From: Porphyromonadaceae bacterium UBA2720
Lineage (GTDB): Bacteria; Bacteroidota; Bacteroidia; Bacteroidales; Muribaculaceae
Assembly (NCBI GenBank): GCA_002353885.1
Contig: DEKO01000208.1
Location: 21,347-51,866, forward strand
Direction: 5' to 3'
DNA length: 30,520 nucleotides
Positions 1 through 7,149 of the stretch are shown piece by piece. Made by a program: the position numbers and the translations under genes. The notes under the pieces were generated by a model. That model was not told where the DNA came from. It was given only the letters and a program-made list of their open reading frames with translations, and did not search any database. The first letter of the stretch is position 1. Each line of letters starts with the position of its first letter.

Positions 1-16
1 TCAGTAGTTGCAGTAG

Positions 17-103
17 TTCAGCCATTACATGATTGTGGTAGGGGAGGCCAACAAGGCTACCGTAACTGCTGAACTACAAGCTGTTTACTACATTAGAAAC
101 TAG
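17..103 (+). pseudogene. 3' end of a broken or shifted plus-strand gene
   Basis: One frame reads a protein-like tail with the segments MIVVGEANKAT and ELQAVYYIRN and stops at TAG 101-103, just before a strong hairpin terminator. The same frame has TAG stops at 5-7 and 14-16, inside a near-perfect 9-base duplication (CAGTAGTTG, CAGTAGTTC). The frame is therefore not open to the window edge. It may be the end of a gene whose frame was broken by that duplication, or a chance reading. I do not recognise the family. The terminator that follows is the main support for a real gene end here. Confidence 0.3.
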
Positions 104-123
104 AATAAAACACTGAATATAAA

Positions 124-151
124 AACTGGCGGCTCTCATGGGCCGCCAGTT
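124..151. terminator. Bidirectional rho-independent terminator
   Basis: A perfect 10-bp stem (AACTGGCGGC paired with GCCGCCAGTT, loop of 8) has a T run on the plus side and an A run on the minus side. It can end both the plus-strand remnant at 103 and the minus-strand gene whose stop lies at 175. Confidence 0.85.
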
Positions 152-174
152 TTTTGTTCAGGGTGGTTATAAGT

Positions 175-1761
175 TTACTTGATTACCTTGGCTGCACTGA
201 TGGTGCCATCAGTGTAGGTGGTGACAATGATGGTCGCACCCTCGGGGCGGGTCACCTGCTGACCAGCCAGGTTGTAGTAACGCTTACCGGCCACTGCCTT
301 GCCAAGCATCACCTGGTCAACACCCGTCAGATCATCGGCCAACGTAGTGAACACCACCGACTCGGTCCAGGGCGAAACAGCACGGGTAGCATCAGTCCCC
401 TGGACTTGAACCTCATAGGTGGTCTCGGGGGTCAGATCGGTGATGGTGTAGTTGGTGGCATCCAGACCGTTCACCTCAACCCACTCGGCCTCGGCCACAT
501 AAATGATGGCGATGTCGTCAACATTCAGGCGGAACATGTCGGTCACGTCATGGTGGCGGATAGCCACGTAGCCCATCTGTCCGGCATAGCTGCTGAGGTC
601 AAAGGTGTACTCGGTCATTTCACCGGTGGCGGTGAGGTCTTGGGAGATTGCGGTGAAGCTCGAGACATCGGTAGGATCACCCGTCGACACATATACCGTG
701 AATACCTCGTCCGCATAACTGGCATCCTGCCCAGCAGCCCAGAACGACAAGGTTCCATCGAGCTTGACCTGCGGCGACACCAGCCAGTTGTCAGGAGTGA
801 GTGCTCCGCCCATATAGCTTGCCGAGGTCACATGGCCAATGCCGTTGTGGTTATTGAAGTTTTCTCCGGTCAAGTGATACCATTCGTAGCCATCACCATC
901 GGCATCAATGCAGGTCCATCCTCCGGTGAGCTCTGTTTTGCTGTTATCCTCTGTGTCTTCCTCAAACTCCCACAGCAAGTTCTCTTCACCACCTTGCACA
1001 AGTGGCCGATAGCGAAGATTCCAAGCCTCGCTCTCGCTGTCCTCCCATGCCACATCGGCCGTTGTGGCGGCAGGAATCACCGTCAAATTCTCAGGAACCG
1101 CTATCTCAGGACCTGCAGCAGGCTGCAGCGAGATGTCATCGACATACAACCGCATATTGTCTGCGCAATCATAGTGGCGGATGGCAAAATAACCGGCTTG
1201 ACCGGCATAGTCGGTCAAGTCAAAGGTGTATTCAGTCCAGGATGTTGGAGGAACGACAGAGGCGTTGAGAGGCACAAAGTCGTCGACCGTCTCAAAATCA
1301 CCGACGCACACATAGATGCCAATTTTATCGGCAAAGTATGAACTGTAGTTCATTGCCCAAATTGACAAAACACCATCTAAGTTCACCTTAGGAGAAATCA
1401 ACCAATTGTCGGGGTCGTAGGCAACAGTATTTAGATAGCTGTAGGATGAAAGTGCTTGCGGAGTGCTATGCGCATAATCATCCCTTACAACCCAGTTTTC
1501 TCCATCACCATCACTGTCAATCACCGTCCAGCCCTCCAAGGCATCGTCAGTGTCAAAGTTCCAAAGGATTGTCTCACCGCCCTCATTCTTGGATGCGGCT
1601 CGCAGTGTCCCGTCAAATGCCTTGATGGGAATGACAGTGGCCTGATTGTCAACACGCCCCATCTGTTCACGAATGTCTGCGGCCTTGGTGGCAGCAGTCT
1701 TCTGTGCCATCATTGGCAATGCCAATAAGGCCATCAGCATAATAATAGTAAATTTTTTCAT
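175..1761 (-). CDS. Secreted protein with two choice-of-anchor-J/cleaved-adhesin modules, FnIII and sorting-like C-terminal tail
   Basis: This 528-residue protein starts with a Sec signal peptide (about residues 1-20, ending PMMAQ). Residues about 64-213 and 262-422 are two copies of one beta-sandwich module. Each has a DxDGDG segment, a DNWL(I/V)SP strand, the signature W(T)EYTFDL..YAGQ, a GY(F/V)AIRH strand and an ending of VDDI. This pattern is typical of choice-of-anchor J/cleaved-adhesin domains of surface proteins in Bacteroidetes. An FnIII domain is split: its first half is at about 222-255 and its second at about 426-473, with the second module lodged between. The last 40 residues (KRYYNLAGQQ, then DGT and KVIK) resemble the short tail found on many secreted proteins of Prevotella-like bacteria, which suggests a type IX-like sorting signal. 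Role inferred: surface-attached binding or adhesion. No catalytic residues are recognisable. Confidence 0.8.
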   Translation of the reverse strand: MKKFTIIMLMALLALPMMAQKTAATKAADIREQMGRVDNQATVIPIKAFDGTLRAASKNEGGETILWNFDTDDALEGWTVIDSDGDGENWVVRDDYAHSTPQALSSYSYLNTVAYDPDNWLISPKVNLDGVLSIWAMNYSSYFADKIGIYVCVGDFETVDDFVPLNASVVPPTSWTEYTFDLTDYAGQAGYFAIRHYDCADNMRLYVDDISLQPAAGPEIAVPENLTVIPAATTADVAWEDSESEAWNLRYRPLVQGGEENLLWEFEEDTEDNSKTELTGGWTCIDADGDGYEWYHLTGENFNNHNGIGHVTSASYMGGALTPDNWLVSPQVKLDGTLSFWAAGQDASYADEVFTVYVSTGDPTDVSSFTAISQDLTATGEMTEYTFDLSSYAGQMGYVAIRHHDVTDMFRLNVDDIAIIYVAEAEWVEVNGLDATNYTITDLTPETTYEVQVQGTDATRAVSPWTESVVFTTLADDLTGVDQVMLGKAVAGKRYYNLAGQQVTRPEGATIIVTTYTDGTISAAKVIK

Positions 1762-1818
1762 GAGCTATAAAATTTAAATGTTAAACACAAGGTGAGGTTC
1801 ACCCATTTGTTCACTTTG

Positions 1819-1850
1819 CAAATATACAAAATAAATTGATTTCCGCGAAA
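1819..1850 (-). promoter_or_regulatory. Bacteroidetes-type promoter of the adhesin-like gene
   Basis: On the minus strand the -7 box TATATTTG (1819-1826) fits TAnnTTTG. A TTTC element 20 bases upstream (1847-1850) is close to the -33 TTTG. The predicted 5' leader is about 50 bases. Confidence 0.65.
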
Positions 1851-2159
1851 ATATCAAAGAAAAGCTCTGCAAAAAATGTAAAATTTTAACTTTTTCGCAG
1901 TCGTTTGGGACAAACTTTTGCCCGATGCGTTGTCCCGCTGCATGCATGTGGCAATTGCATGAGCTAAGCAAAAAACCGCAGAAAAGGCATCCTCCTAGCT
2001 GTTGCATCATCGTCTCGCTCGATTCGTTCACCAACCAGGCGCATGGGCGACATTGAGTGCATCTATGCGCTTGACTGCTTCAAGATGTTGTGGATAGCAG
2101 ACCTGTAACCACAAGCGTTTCACGTTTCACGTGATGTGGCCATTAAACAAAATCTAAAA
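1827..2159. other. Divergent intergenic region, no gene recognised
   Basis: This stretch separates two divergent promoters. It holds a minus-strand open frame of 86 codons (1774-2034) with Cys-rich, unrecognisable content that runs through the promoter, so I do not call it a gene. A short CGTTTCACGTTTCACGTG motif (2116-2133) is a small direct repeat ending in a palindromic CACGTG; its role is unknown. Confidence 0.5.
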
Positions 2160-2196
2160 TTGTTGACTCATTATTCTTAATTTTGTTGTATCTTTG
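2160..2196 (+). promoter_or_regulatory. Promoter of the aminotransferase gene
   Basis: A -7 box TATCTTTG lies at 2189-2196, with a TTG-rich upstream segment (TTGTTG from 2160) in roughly the -33 position; the spacing is a few bases longer than usual. The leader is about 57 bases. Confidence 0.65.
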
Positions 2197-2256
2197 CAAA
2201 TTCAATTCTAATTAATACTCTAATCAATAGGACAATTAACTGAAAATCATACAGAT

Positions 2257-3453
2257 ATGAACAACCAACTTTCTGATCGCATTCAAGCGTTGGCACCGAG
2301 TGCCACACTGGCCATGTCGCAAAAGAGCGCTGAGCTCAAGGCTCAGGGCGTGGACGTGATTAACCTCTCGGTGGGCGAGCCCGACTTCTTCACCCCCGAC
2401 CACATCAAGCAGGCTGCCAAGCAGGCCGTGGACGACAACTTCTCGTTCTATTCGCCCGTGCCCGGCTACCTGTCGCTGCGCAAGGCCATCAGCGCCAAAC
2501 TCAAGAACGAGAATGGCTTGGACTACAGCCCCGAGCAGATTGTCGTAGGCAATGGCGCCAAGCACTCGCTGTGCAACACAGTCATGGCACTGGTCAACCC
2601 CGGCGATGAGGTCATTATCCCTACTCCGGCCTGGGTGAGCTATGTGCAGATGGTCAATCTGGCTGGCGGCAAGAGCGTGCTCGTGCCCGCCACACTCGAC
2701 CAGAACTTCAAGATCACAGCGGCCCAACTTGAGGCTGCCATCACCGACAAGACTCGCCTCATCATCCTGTGCTCGCCCAGCAACCCGACTGGCAGCATCT
2801 ACAGCCGCGACGAGCTGCGTGCACTGGCCGACGTGCTGGCACGCCACGAGCAGGTGATGATCATTGCCGACGAGATTTATGAGCACATCAACTATGTGGG
2901 TGGTCATGAGTCGCTGGCACAGTTTGACAACATTCGCGACCGCGTGGCCATCATCAATGGCGTGAGCAAGGCCTACGCCATGACAGGCTACCGCATCGGC
3001 TATGTGGCTGCCCCGCTGTGGCTGGCCAAGGCTGTCAACAAGCTGCAGGGACAGTACACCAGCGGTGCATCGAGTATTGCCCAGAAGGCTGCCGAGGCTG
3101 CCTATACTGGCTCGCAGCAGTGTGTCGAAGACATGCGTGTGGCCTTTGAGCGCCGCCGCGACCTCATTGTGAGCCTGTTCCGTGAGATACCTGGTGTCAA
3201 CATCAATGTTCCCGATGGCGCGTTCTACCTCTTCCCCGAGGTCAGCTCGTTCTTCGGCAAGAAGGCTGGTGATGTCGTCATCAACGATGCCAACGACCTG
3301 GCTCTCTACCTGCTCAACGAGGCTCACGTGGCCACCGTCAGTGGCGATGCCTTCTGCTGCCCGGGCTATATCCGCCTGAGCTATGCCACCAGCGACGAGA
3401 ACATCATCGAAGCCGCAGCTCGCATCAAGGCTGCCCTGGCCCGTCTGGCCTGA
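2257..3453 (+). CDS. aspC: Class I PLP-dependent aminotransferase, aspartate aminotransferase type
   Basis: The 398-residue length is normal for fold-type I aminotransferases. The PLP lysine is K238 in SKAYAMTGYRIGY, with the phosphate-binding R246 in the same motif. N176 lies in SPSNPTG, and D205 with Y208 in ADEIYEH contact the cofactor ring. The C-terminal substrate-carboxylate arginine is in GYIRLSYA. The family moves an amino group from aspartate or related amino acids to 2-oxoglutarate in the cytoplasm. The overall pattern (NLSVGEPDF, YSPVPGYLSLRKAI) is that of the AspB/AspC-like branch found in Bacteroidetes; exact substrate range cannot be read from sequence. It has its own promoter and is followed by a C-run hairpin shared with the convergent hydrolase gene. 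Confidence 0.9.
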   Translation: MNNQLSDRIQALAPSATLAMSQKSAELKAQGVDVINLSVGEPDFFTPDHIKQAAKQAVDDNFSFYSPVPGYLSLRKAISAKLKNENGLDYSPEQIVVGNGAKHSLCNTVMALVNPGDEVIIPTPAWVSYVQMVNLAGGKSVLVPATLDQNFKITAAQLEAAITDKTRLIILCSPSNPTGSIYSRDELRALADVLARHEQVMIIADEIYEHINYVGGHESLAQFDNIRDRVAIINGVSKAYAMTGYRIGYVAAPLWLAKAVNKLQGQYTSGASSIAQKAAEAAYTGSQQCVEDMRVAFERRRDLIVSLFREIPGVNINVPDGAFYLFPEVSSFFGKKAGDVVINDANDLALYLLNEAHVATVSGDAFCCPGYIRLSYATSDENIIEAAARIKAALARLA

Positions 3454-3486
3454 ATGCCATCACAGCTCATCGAGGCCCCCCTCGGT

Positions 3487-3504
3487 CCCCCCTAAAGAGG
3501 GGGG
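3487..3504. repeat. C-run palindrome that overlaps the stop of the YgjP-like gene
   Basis: Six C (3487-3492) face six G (3499-3504) around a short loop. Read on the minus strand, the element supplies the last codons and the TAG stop (3492-3494) of the hydrolase gene. It belongs to the same C-run family seen near 4323-4343 and 18625-18646. It could act as a weak shared terminator, but it lacks a clear T tail. Confidence 0.6.
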
Positions 3505-4205
3505 ATGGGCCAATTGAAGTGCTTGAGCTCTTGCTCGAGCACTTTTTCTTGTCCGTCGACGTAGGTGTTGACCAGTGCGTGAAACTCGGGAGAGTGGTTC
3601 ATGTGGGTGAGGTGTGCCAGCTCGTGGCAGATGATGTATCGCACAAGCCTCTCGGGCAGAAACATCAGGTTGCGCGAGAGCTGGATGACGCGTTTGGGTG
3701 TGCAGTGTCCTAGCTTGCGCATGCCTCGGCCTACCTCCCATCGTGCTGGTTGAACTCCAACCTGCTGTGCAACCTCTTGTGCAAATGGCAACAACACCAG
3801 TTTTGCTTCCTGCTCCAGCAGCACTTGCAGTGCGTGGGTGACATTGCGCTTGCCTGTGTCGCTGTCTAGTTCCATGCCCTGTGGCAGTGCCAGTGTGAGC
3901 ATGTCGCCATTGCGGCCGAAGAGCATGCGTCCTGGCACGTGCGACTGCTCGATGAGCCGCACCTGTCGGCCGAAGCAGTTTATCACTTGTCCGATGGCAA
4001 ACTCGACCGGGGGCTTTTGGCCTTTGAGTTGTCGCACTTGCTGGCGGTTGCGGTCGAGCATCTGTGCCAGGTCGGTGGCACCGATGCCCCAGGGCGCGTT
4101 GACATGCAGCACGTCGCCCTTCCATCGTGCTGTGAAGTGGCGCATGCCGTGTCGTGTGGTCACAATCAAGCGTCCAAATTCCTTGTCGTCGTAGTAGTAT
4201 TGCAA
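3492..4205 (-). CDS. YgjP-type (DUF45) zinc metallohydrolase
   Basis: This 237-residue protein carries the zinc-peptidase motif HELAH at residues 194-198 within YIICHELAHLTHMNHSPEF. The third ligand is probably H204, as in the YgjP/DUF45 (M48-like, WLM-related) family. The N-terminal half has the usual beta-rich region (ARWKGDVLHVNAPWG). Family members are cytoplasmic metal-dependent hydrolases. E. coli YgjP has been reported as a UTP pyrophosphatase, but the motif alone does not fix the substrate here. The start at 4205 (MQYYYDDKEFG) is the first Met and gives normal family length. The C-terminal residues (PIPPL) and the stop codon are encoded by an intergenic-type C-run palindrome. Upstream lies a long octamer repeat array, and no clear -7 box was found. 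Confidence 0.85.
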   Translation of the reverse strand: MQYYYDDKEFGRLIVTTRHGMRHFTARWKGDVLHVNAPWGIGATDLAQMLDRNRQQVRQLKGQKPPVEFAIGQVINCFGRQVRLIEQSHVPGRMLFGRNGDMLTLALPQGMELDSDTGKRNVTHALQVLLEQEAKLVLLPFAQEVAQQVGVQPARWEVGRGMRKLGHCTPKRVIQLSRNLMFLPERLVRYIICHELAHLTHMNHSPEFHALVNTYVDGQEKVLEQELKHFNWPIPPL

Positions 4206-4207
4206 GC

Positions 4208-4292
4208 TAAGTAGTTAAGGAGTTAAGTAGTTAAGGAGTTAAGTAGTTAAGGAGTTAAGTAGTTAAGTAGTTAAGTAGTTAAGAAGTTAAGT
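4208..4292. repeat. Tandem octamer array (TAGTTAAG / GAGTTAAG)
   Basis: About ten adjacent 8-base units alternate between TAGTTAAG and GAGTTAAG, then become TAGTTAAG three times and end in AAGTTAAG. It lies directly upstream of the YgjP-like gene start. Because 8 is not a multiple of 3, the TAG and TAA triplets fall in all three plus-strand frames. Confidence 0.95.
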
Positions 4293-4371
4293 CCCCCTAA
4301 CCCCGTGACACACTCCCACTAACCCCCTCTAACTTAGAGGGGGAACTGCTCAACTTAGAGGGGGAACTGCT
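4293..4371. repeat. C-run palindrome with a 21-base tandem duplication
   Basis: CCCCCTCTA (4323-4331) pairs perfectly with TAGAGGGGG (4335-4343) around a 3-base loop. The 21-base right part (4330-4350) is repeated immediately at 4351-4371 with one base changed. A partial C-run copy lies just before it (TCCCCCTAACCCC near 4292-4304). Confidence 0.85.
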
Positions 4372-4377
4372 GTTGTG

Positions 4378-4410
4378 ACTAAAAACTAACAACTAAAAAC
4401 TAACAACTAA
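4378..4410 (-). repeat. Heptamer array, TAGTTGT/TAGTTTT on the minus strand
   Basis: Read on the minus strand, immediately after the nadK stop codon, units TAGTTGT and TAGTTTT alternate with an exact 7-base period (about four and a half units). This is the same repeat type as at 10627, 13935, 18661 and 20241. Confidence 0.85.
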
Positions 4411-4412
4411 TG

Positions 4413-5270
4413 TCATGATCCCCAGTGCAGCTTGTGTCGCAAGGTCTGGGCGAAGTTGTGCCCGGTGCGCTGGATGACCTTGACGTCGATGGGGGCTCGC
4501 TCGATGGTGACGCGCGATCCGGCCGGGCAGGTGATGCCCTCGCCGTCGAGACTCAGGCGGTAACTGTCGGCGCGGGTGTGTGTGACGATGGTGATGACAG
4601 CCTGGTCGGGCACCACCAGTGGCCGCATGGTCAGCGAGTGTGGCGAGATGGGCGACAGCACCATGCAGCGCGTGGTGGGCTCGAGTATGGGCCCGCCTGC
4701 GCTCAGGTTATAGGCCGTGCTGCCCGTGGGTGTGCACACGACCAGTCCGTCGCCCTTGTAGGTGGTGAGCGGGCGTCCCTGCAAGGTTGTCTCCATCTCA
4801 ATCATGCTGGATGTGTCTTGTCGCAGGATGGCCACATCGTTGAGTGCCAGCGGATGCTCGATGTCGACACCATCGCACTGAGCGCGCAGCATGGCTCGGT
4901 GCTCGATGGCATAGTTGCCAGCCAGCAGGTCGTCGATGGCTTGTGGCGCCTCGTCGATGCTGTAGGCAGCCAGGTAGCCCAGATGGCCCATGTTGATGCC
5001 CATGATGGGCACCCCTTGCTCAACGACCCACATCACTGTGGTGAGGAATGTGCCGTCTCCGCCCAGGCTCAATGCCACGTCGGCATCGACCTGCTGGCCG
5101 CATTGCACCGTTGGTAAGCCCAAGGGTGTGGCAGTGTGATCTTGCAGATATTGGCCGAAGTCACGCTCCAATGTGATGGTGACTCCACGCAAGCGCAACT
5201 GGTCGAGCAGCTGCATGATGGCTGTGAGGTTTGTGTCTTGGTAGTTGTTGCCGAATATAACCAGTTTCAT
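4413..5270 (-). CDS. nadK: NAD kinase
   Basis: This 286-residue cytoplasmic enzyme phosphorylates NAD to NADP. It has the family signature GGDGT at residues 70-74 (ALSLGGDGTFL), the NDVAI motif near 144-148, and the NAD-binding stretch GDGLVVCTPTGSTAYNLSAG at about 173-192 followed by GGP. The start is set at MKLVIFGNN (5270), which has an AGAGG ribosome-binding site just upstream. An in-frame Met 26 codons further out (5348) would add a basic unrelated leader that overlaps the promoter region. The gene is divergent from pdxJ, a pairing I recall as common in Bacteroidetes. Downstream lie a heptamer array and a C-run palindrome rather than a classic terminator. Confidence 0.95.
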   Translation of the reverse strand: MKLVIFGNNYQDTNLTAIMQLLDQLRLRGVTITLERDFGQYLQDHTATPLGLPTVQCGQQVDADVALSLGGDGTFLTTVMWVVEQGVPIMGINMGHLGYLAAYSIDEAPQAIDDLLAGNYAIEHRAMLRAQCDGVDIEHPLALNDVAILRQDTSSMIEMETTLQGRPLTTYKGDGLVVCTPTGSTAYNLSAGGPILEPTTRCMVLSPISPHSLTMRPLVVPDQAVITIVTHTRADSYRLSLDGEGITCPAGSRVTIERAPIDVKVIQRTGHNFAQTLRHKLHWGS

Positions 5271-5296
5271 CGCCTCTGTTTTTTGTGATTTGACCA

Positions 5297-5304
5297 CAAA
5301 ATTA
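5297..5304 (-). promoter_or_regulatory. -7 box of nadK
   Basis: TAATTTTG on the minus strand fits TAnnTTTG and predicts a leader of about 22 bases before the AGAGG site. No clear TTTG element was found at the -33 distance. Confidence 0.55.
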
Positions 5305-5334
5305 GCACGGGCAAGTGAATTTGGCGGGTGATTA

Positions 5335-5366
5335 TTTCGCCAATTCAATAATTCCCACTACTTTTG
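5335..5366 (+). promoter_or_regulatory. Promoter of pdxJ
   Basis: A TTTC element (5335-5338), a 20-base spacer and a -7 box TACTTTTG (5359-5366) match the Bacteroidetes arrangement. The leader to the ATG at 5439 is about 68 bases. Confidence 0.7.
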
Positions 5367-5438
5367 CAGCCGAAAAAAGTCAAGTGTGGCAAAGTTAGTG
5401 ATTTTTTGCTACACTCCAGCAAATTTTTCAATAAATCT

Positions 5439-6155
5439 ATGACAAACCTTAGTGTCAACATCAACAAGATAGCCACCCTGCGCAATGCCCGTGGTGGCAA
5501 TGTGCCATGTGTCGAGACCGTTGCGGTCGACTGTCAGCGCTTTGGTGCCAATGGCATCACGGTGCATCCGCGTCCCGATGAGCGTCACATCACGCGTGCC
5601 GATGTGCACAACCTGAGGCCGCTGGTCACGACCGAGTTTAACATCGAGGGCTATCCCAGCGAAGACTTCATGCAACTGGTGCTGAGCATTGTGCCCGAGC
5701 AGGTGACCTTGGTCCCTGATGCACCGGACGTGCTCACCAGCAATGCCGGATGGGAGGTCAAGGAACACTATGACCAGCTGTGTGGCATCATCGGTCGTCT
5801 GCACGATGCGGGCATCCGCACCAGCATCTTTGTGGGCACCGACCTGGATAACATTGCGTGGGCAGCCAAGACTGGAACCGACCGCATTGAGCTCTACACC
5901 GGTCCTTACGCCCACGACTATGCACAAGGCCGCGACGTGGCCATCGCGCCCTATGTGGCAGCAGCCGAGACCGCTCGCGACCTGGGTCTTGCCATCAATG
6001 CCGGACATGACTTGAGTCTGGACAATCTTCCTTACTTCAAGCAGCGCATCGGCTGGCTGGCTGAGGTGTCGATAGGTCATCAGCTCATCAGCGATGCCCT
6101 CTACTTGGGTCTTGAGAAGACAATTCAAGCCTATCTGCGCTGCGTGGCCGAGTGA
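5439..6155 (+). CDS. pdxJ: Pyridoxine 5'-phosphate synthase
   Basis: This 238-residue TIM-barrel enzyme joins 3-amino-2-oxopropyl phosphate with 1-deoxy-D-xylulose 5-phosphate in the DXP-dependent vitamin B6 pathway. Visible active-site motifs are VHPRPDERHIT (H43, R45, H50), TEFNIEGYPS (E70), INAGHDLSLDNL (H190) and SIGHQLI (H214). The start is placed at MTNLSVNINKIATLRNARGG, which gives the usual family length. An upstream Met at 5364 lies inside the promoter box and would add 25 unrelated residues. The gene is divergent from nadK and ends at a strong bidirectional terminator. Its product cofactor, PLP, is what the nearby aminotransferase uses, though the genes are not in one operon. Confidence 0.95.
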   Translation: MTNLSVNINKIATLRNARGGNVPCVETVAVDCQRFGANGITVHPRPDERHITRADVHNLRPLVTTEFNIEGYPSEDFMQLVLSIVPEQVTLVPDAPDVLTSNAGWEVKEHYDQLCGIIGRLHDAGIRTSIFVGTDLDNIAWAAKTGTDRIELYTGPYAHDYAQGRDVAIAPYVAAAETARDLGLAINAGHDLSLDNLPYFKQRIGWLAEVSIGHQLISDALYLGLEKTIQAYLRCVAE

Positions 6156-6181
6156 TGTGCCGTCAGGGCGACGATAAGGAC

Positions 6182-6235
6182 AAAAGCAATCCTCCCCGCA
6201 CTTCAATGATGATGAGTGCGGGGAGGTTTGCTTTT
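6182..6235. terminator. Strong bidirectional terminator between pdxJ and the C40 peptidase
   Basis: A 12-bp perfect stem (CCTCCCCGCACT, 6191-6202, with its complement at 6215-6226) is extended by AAAAGCAA and TTGCTTTT flanks. These give a T tail in both directions, as expected between two convergent genes. Confidence 0.9.
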
Positions 6236-6249
6236 ATCTGTTGTTGATG

Positions 6250-6825
6250 TCAGTCGATGACTCGGCAGGCTCCACGATAGCGAGGACGATAGTATGACTC
6301 GCTCGAGTGGCTCTCGGTGATGCCCGAGTGCACAGCTGCATGGATGAACTTGAATCCGCCTTTTCCGTCCTGGTCGACCTCGGTGACGATGCCCACATGT
6401 CCAATGCGCTGGTTGATGGCGCGGCCGCTGAAGAACACCAGGTCGCCGGGTCGCAGGTCGCGGCGGTCAACACGGCGTCCGTTGTTGATCTGGGCATTGG
6501 AGCGGCGGTCCAGATTGAAGCCAAACTGCTTGAAGACGTAGCTGGTGAATCCCGAGCAGTCGAATCCTCGTGGCGATGCCTGTCCATAGCGATAGGGCAC
6601 ACCCCGGAATTGGAAGGCATAGCTCAGCAGGTCGCCCACGACACTGCGGTGGTTCTGTCGCAGTGGCATCTGCTCGAGCTGTTCGGCCACGGTACCGCGT
6701 TTTGCGTCAGGCAACATCTGTGCCTGTGCGTTGAAAACCCAGCACGACGCCAGCAGTAAGAGTGAAAAAATGAGTGATGATCTCGTAAATAAAAAATGGT
6801 TTGTTGTCTTTATTGAAATTTTCAT
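6250..6825 (-). CDS. C40 family (NlpC/P60) cell-wall peptidase, probable lipoprotein or secreted
   Basis: This 191-residue protein has an NlpC/P60 domain at about 65-191. The catalytic Cys is C90 in RGFDCSGFTSYVF, the His is H143 in RIGHVGIV, and the third polar residue is H162 in FIHAA. Such enzymes cut peptide links in peptidoglycan stems, typically D-Glu-diaminopimelate bonds. The N-terminus is a signal peptide. LASC at residues 25-28 fits a lipobox, while NAQAQ (32-36) offers a Sec cleavage site, so the anchoring mode is open. The start at MKISIKTTNH is chosen because upstream in-frame Met codons lie above the promoter. That promoter leaves almost no leader. The gene faces pdxJ and shares its terminator. 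Confidence 0.88.
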   Translation of the reverse strand: MKISIKTTNHFLFTRSSLIFSLLLLASCWVFNAQAQMLPDAKRGTVAEQLEQMPLRQNHRSVVGDLLSYAFQFRGVPYRYGQASPRGFDCSGFTSYVFKQFGFNLDRRSNAQINNGRRVDRRDLRPGDLVFFSGRAINQRIGHVGIVTEVDQDGKGGFKFIHAAVHSGITESHSSESYYRPRYRGACRVID

Positions 6826-6829
6826 GTTA

Positions 6830-6861
6830 CAAAAGTACATATTTCTGTTGCGACGTGCAAA
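6830..6861 (-). promoter_or_regulatory. Consensus promoter almost touching the C40 start codon
   Basis: On the minus strand TTTG (6858-6861), a 20-base spacer and TACTTTTG (6830-6837) match the consensus exactly. Only four bases separate the -7 box from the ATG at 6825, so the transcript is predicted to start at or next to the start codon. Confidence 0.8.
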
Positions 6862-7122
6862 CCTTTTCAACACCTTTAAACATTTAGTCATTTTAACACT
6901 TCGGTCTCTCGACTTGCGCTTAACTCCCCCCAGTAAAGCGGTTGGCAAGACATTTGAAAGTTTAAAATTTGAAATCAAAAAATCGCAAAAATTACATCTT
7001 TTAACAAAAACTGCAATTTATTAGTACCTCTATTCAATTGTTTCGGAACTCTTGCAGAGGACAGGAAACGAGATGTTACAATTTTTTTACTGCATTGTCG
7101 GCAGTGATTGAATAAAAGTGTG
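6862..7122. other. Divergent AT-rich spacer, no gene recognised
   Basis: The spacer between the C40 promoter and the next gene is AT-rich. It contains in-frame upstream Met codons for the C40 reading frame (up to 6978) but no family-like sequence. I see no RNA gene or conserved hairpin in it. Confidence 0.5.
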
Positions 7123-7130
7123 TAACTTTG
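7123..7130 (+). promoter_or_regulatory. -7 box for the SGNH-MBOAT operon
   Basis: TAACTTTG fits TAnnTTTG. The predicted leader to the ATG at 7150 is only about 16 bases and is T-rich, without a Shine-Dalgarno sequence. No good -33 element is seen at 19-21 bases upstream. Confidence 0.6.
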
Positions 7131-7149
7131 CACGCTTTTTTTGAGAATC

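Noticed and set aside
1774..2034. Minus-strand open frame of 86 codons
   Set aside because: It runs through the promoter of the adhesin-like gene, has no recognisable content and no plausible ribosome-binding site.
4208..4292. CRISPR-like array
   Set aside because: The units are 8 bases and contiguous with no spacers, and no cas genes are near.
5271..5348. Longer N-terminus for NAD kinase
   Set aside because: The extra 26 residues overlap the -7 box and are unlike the family, while MKLVIFGNN has a good ribosome-binding site.
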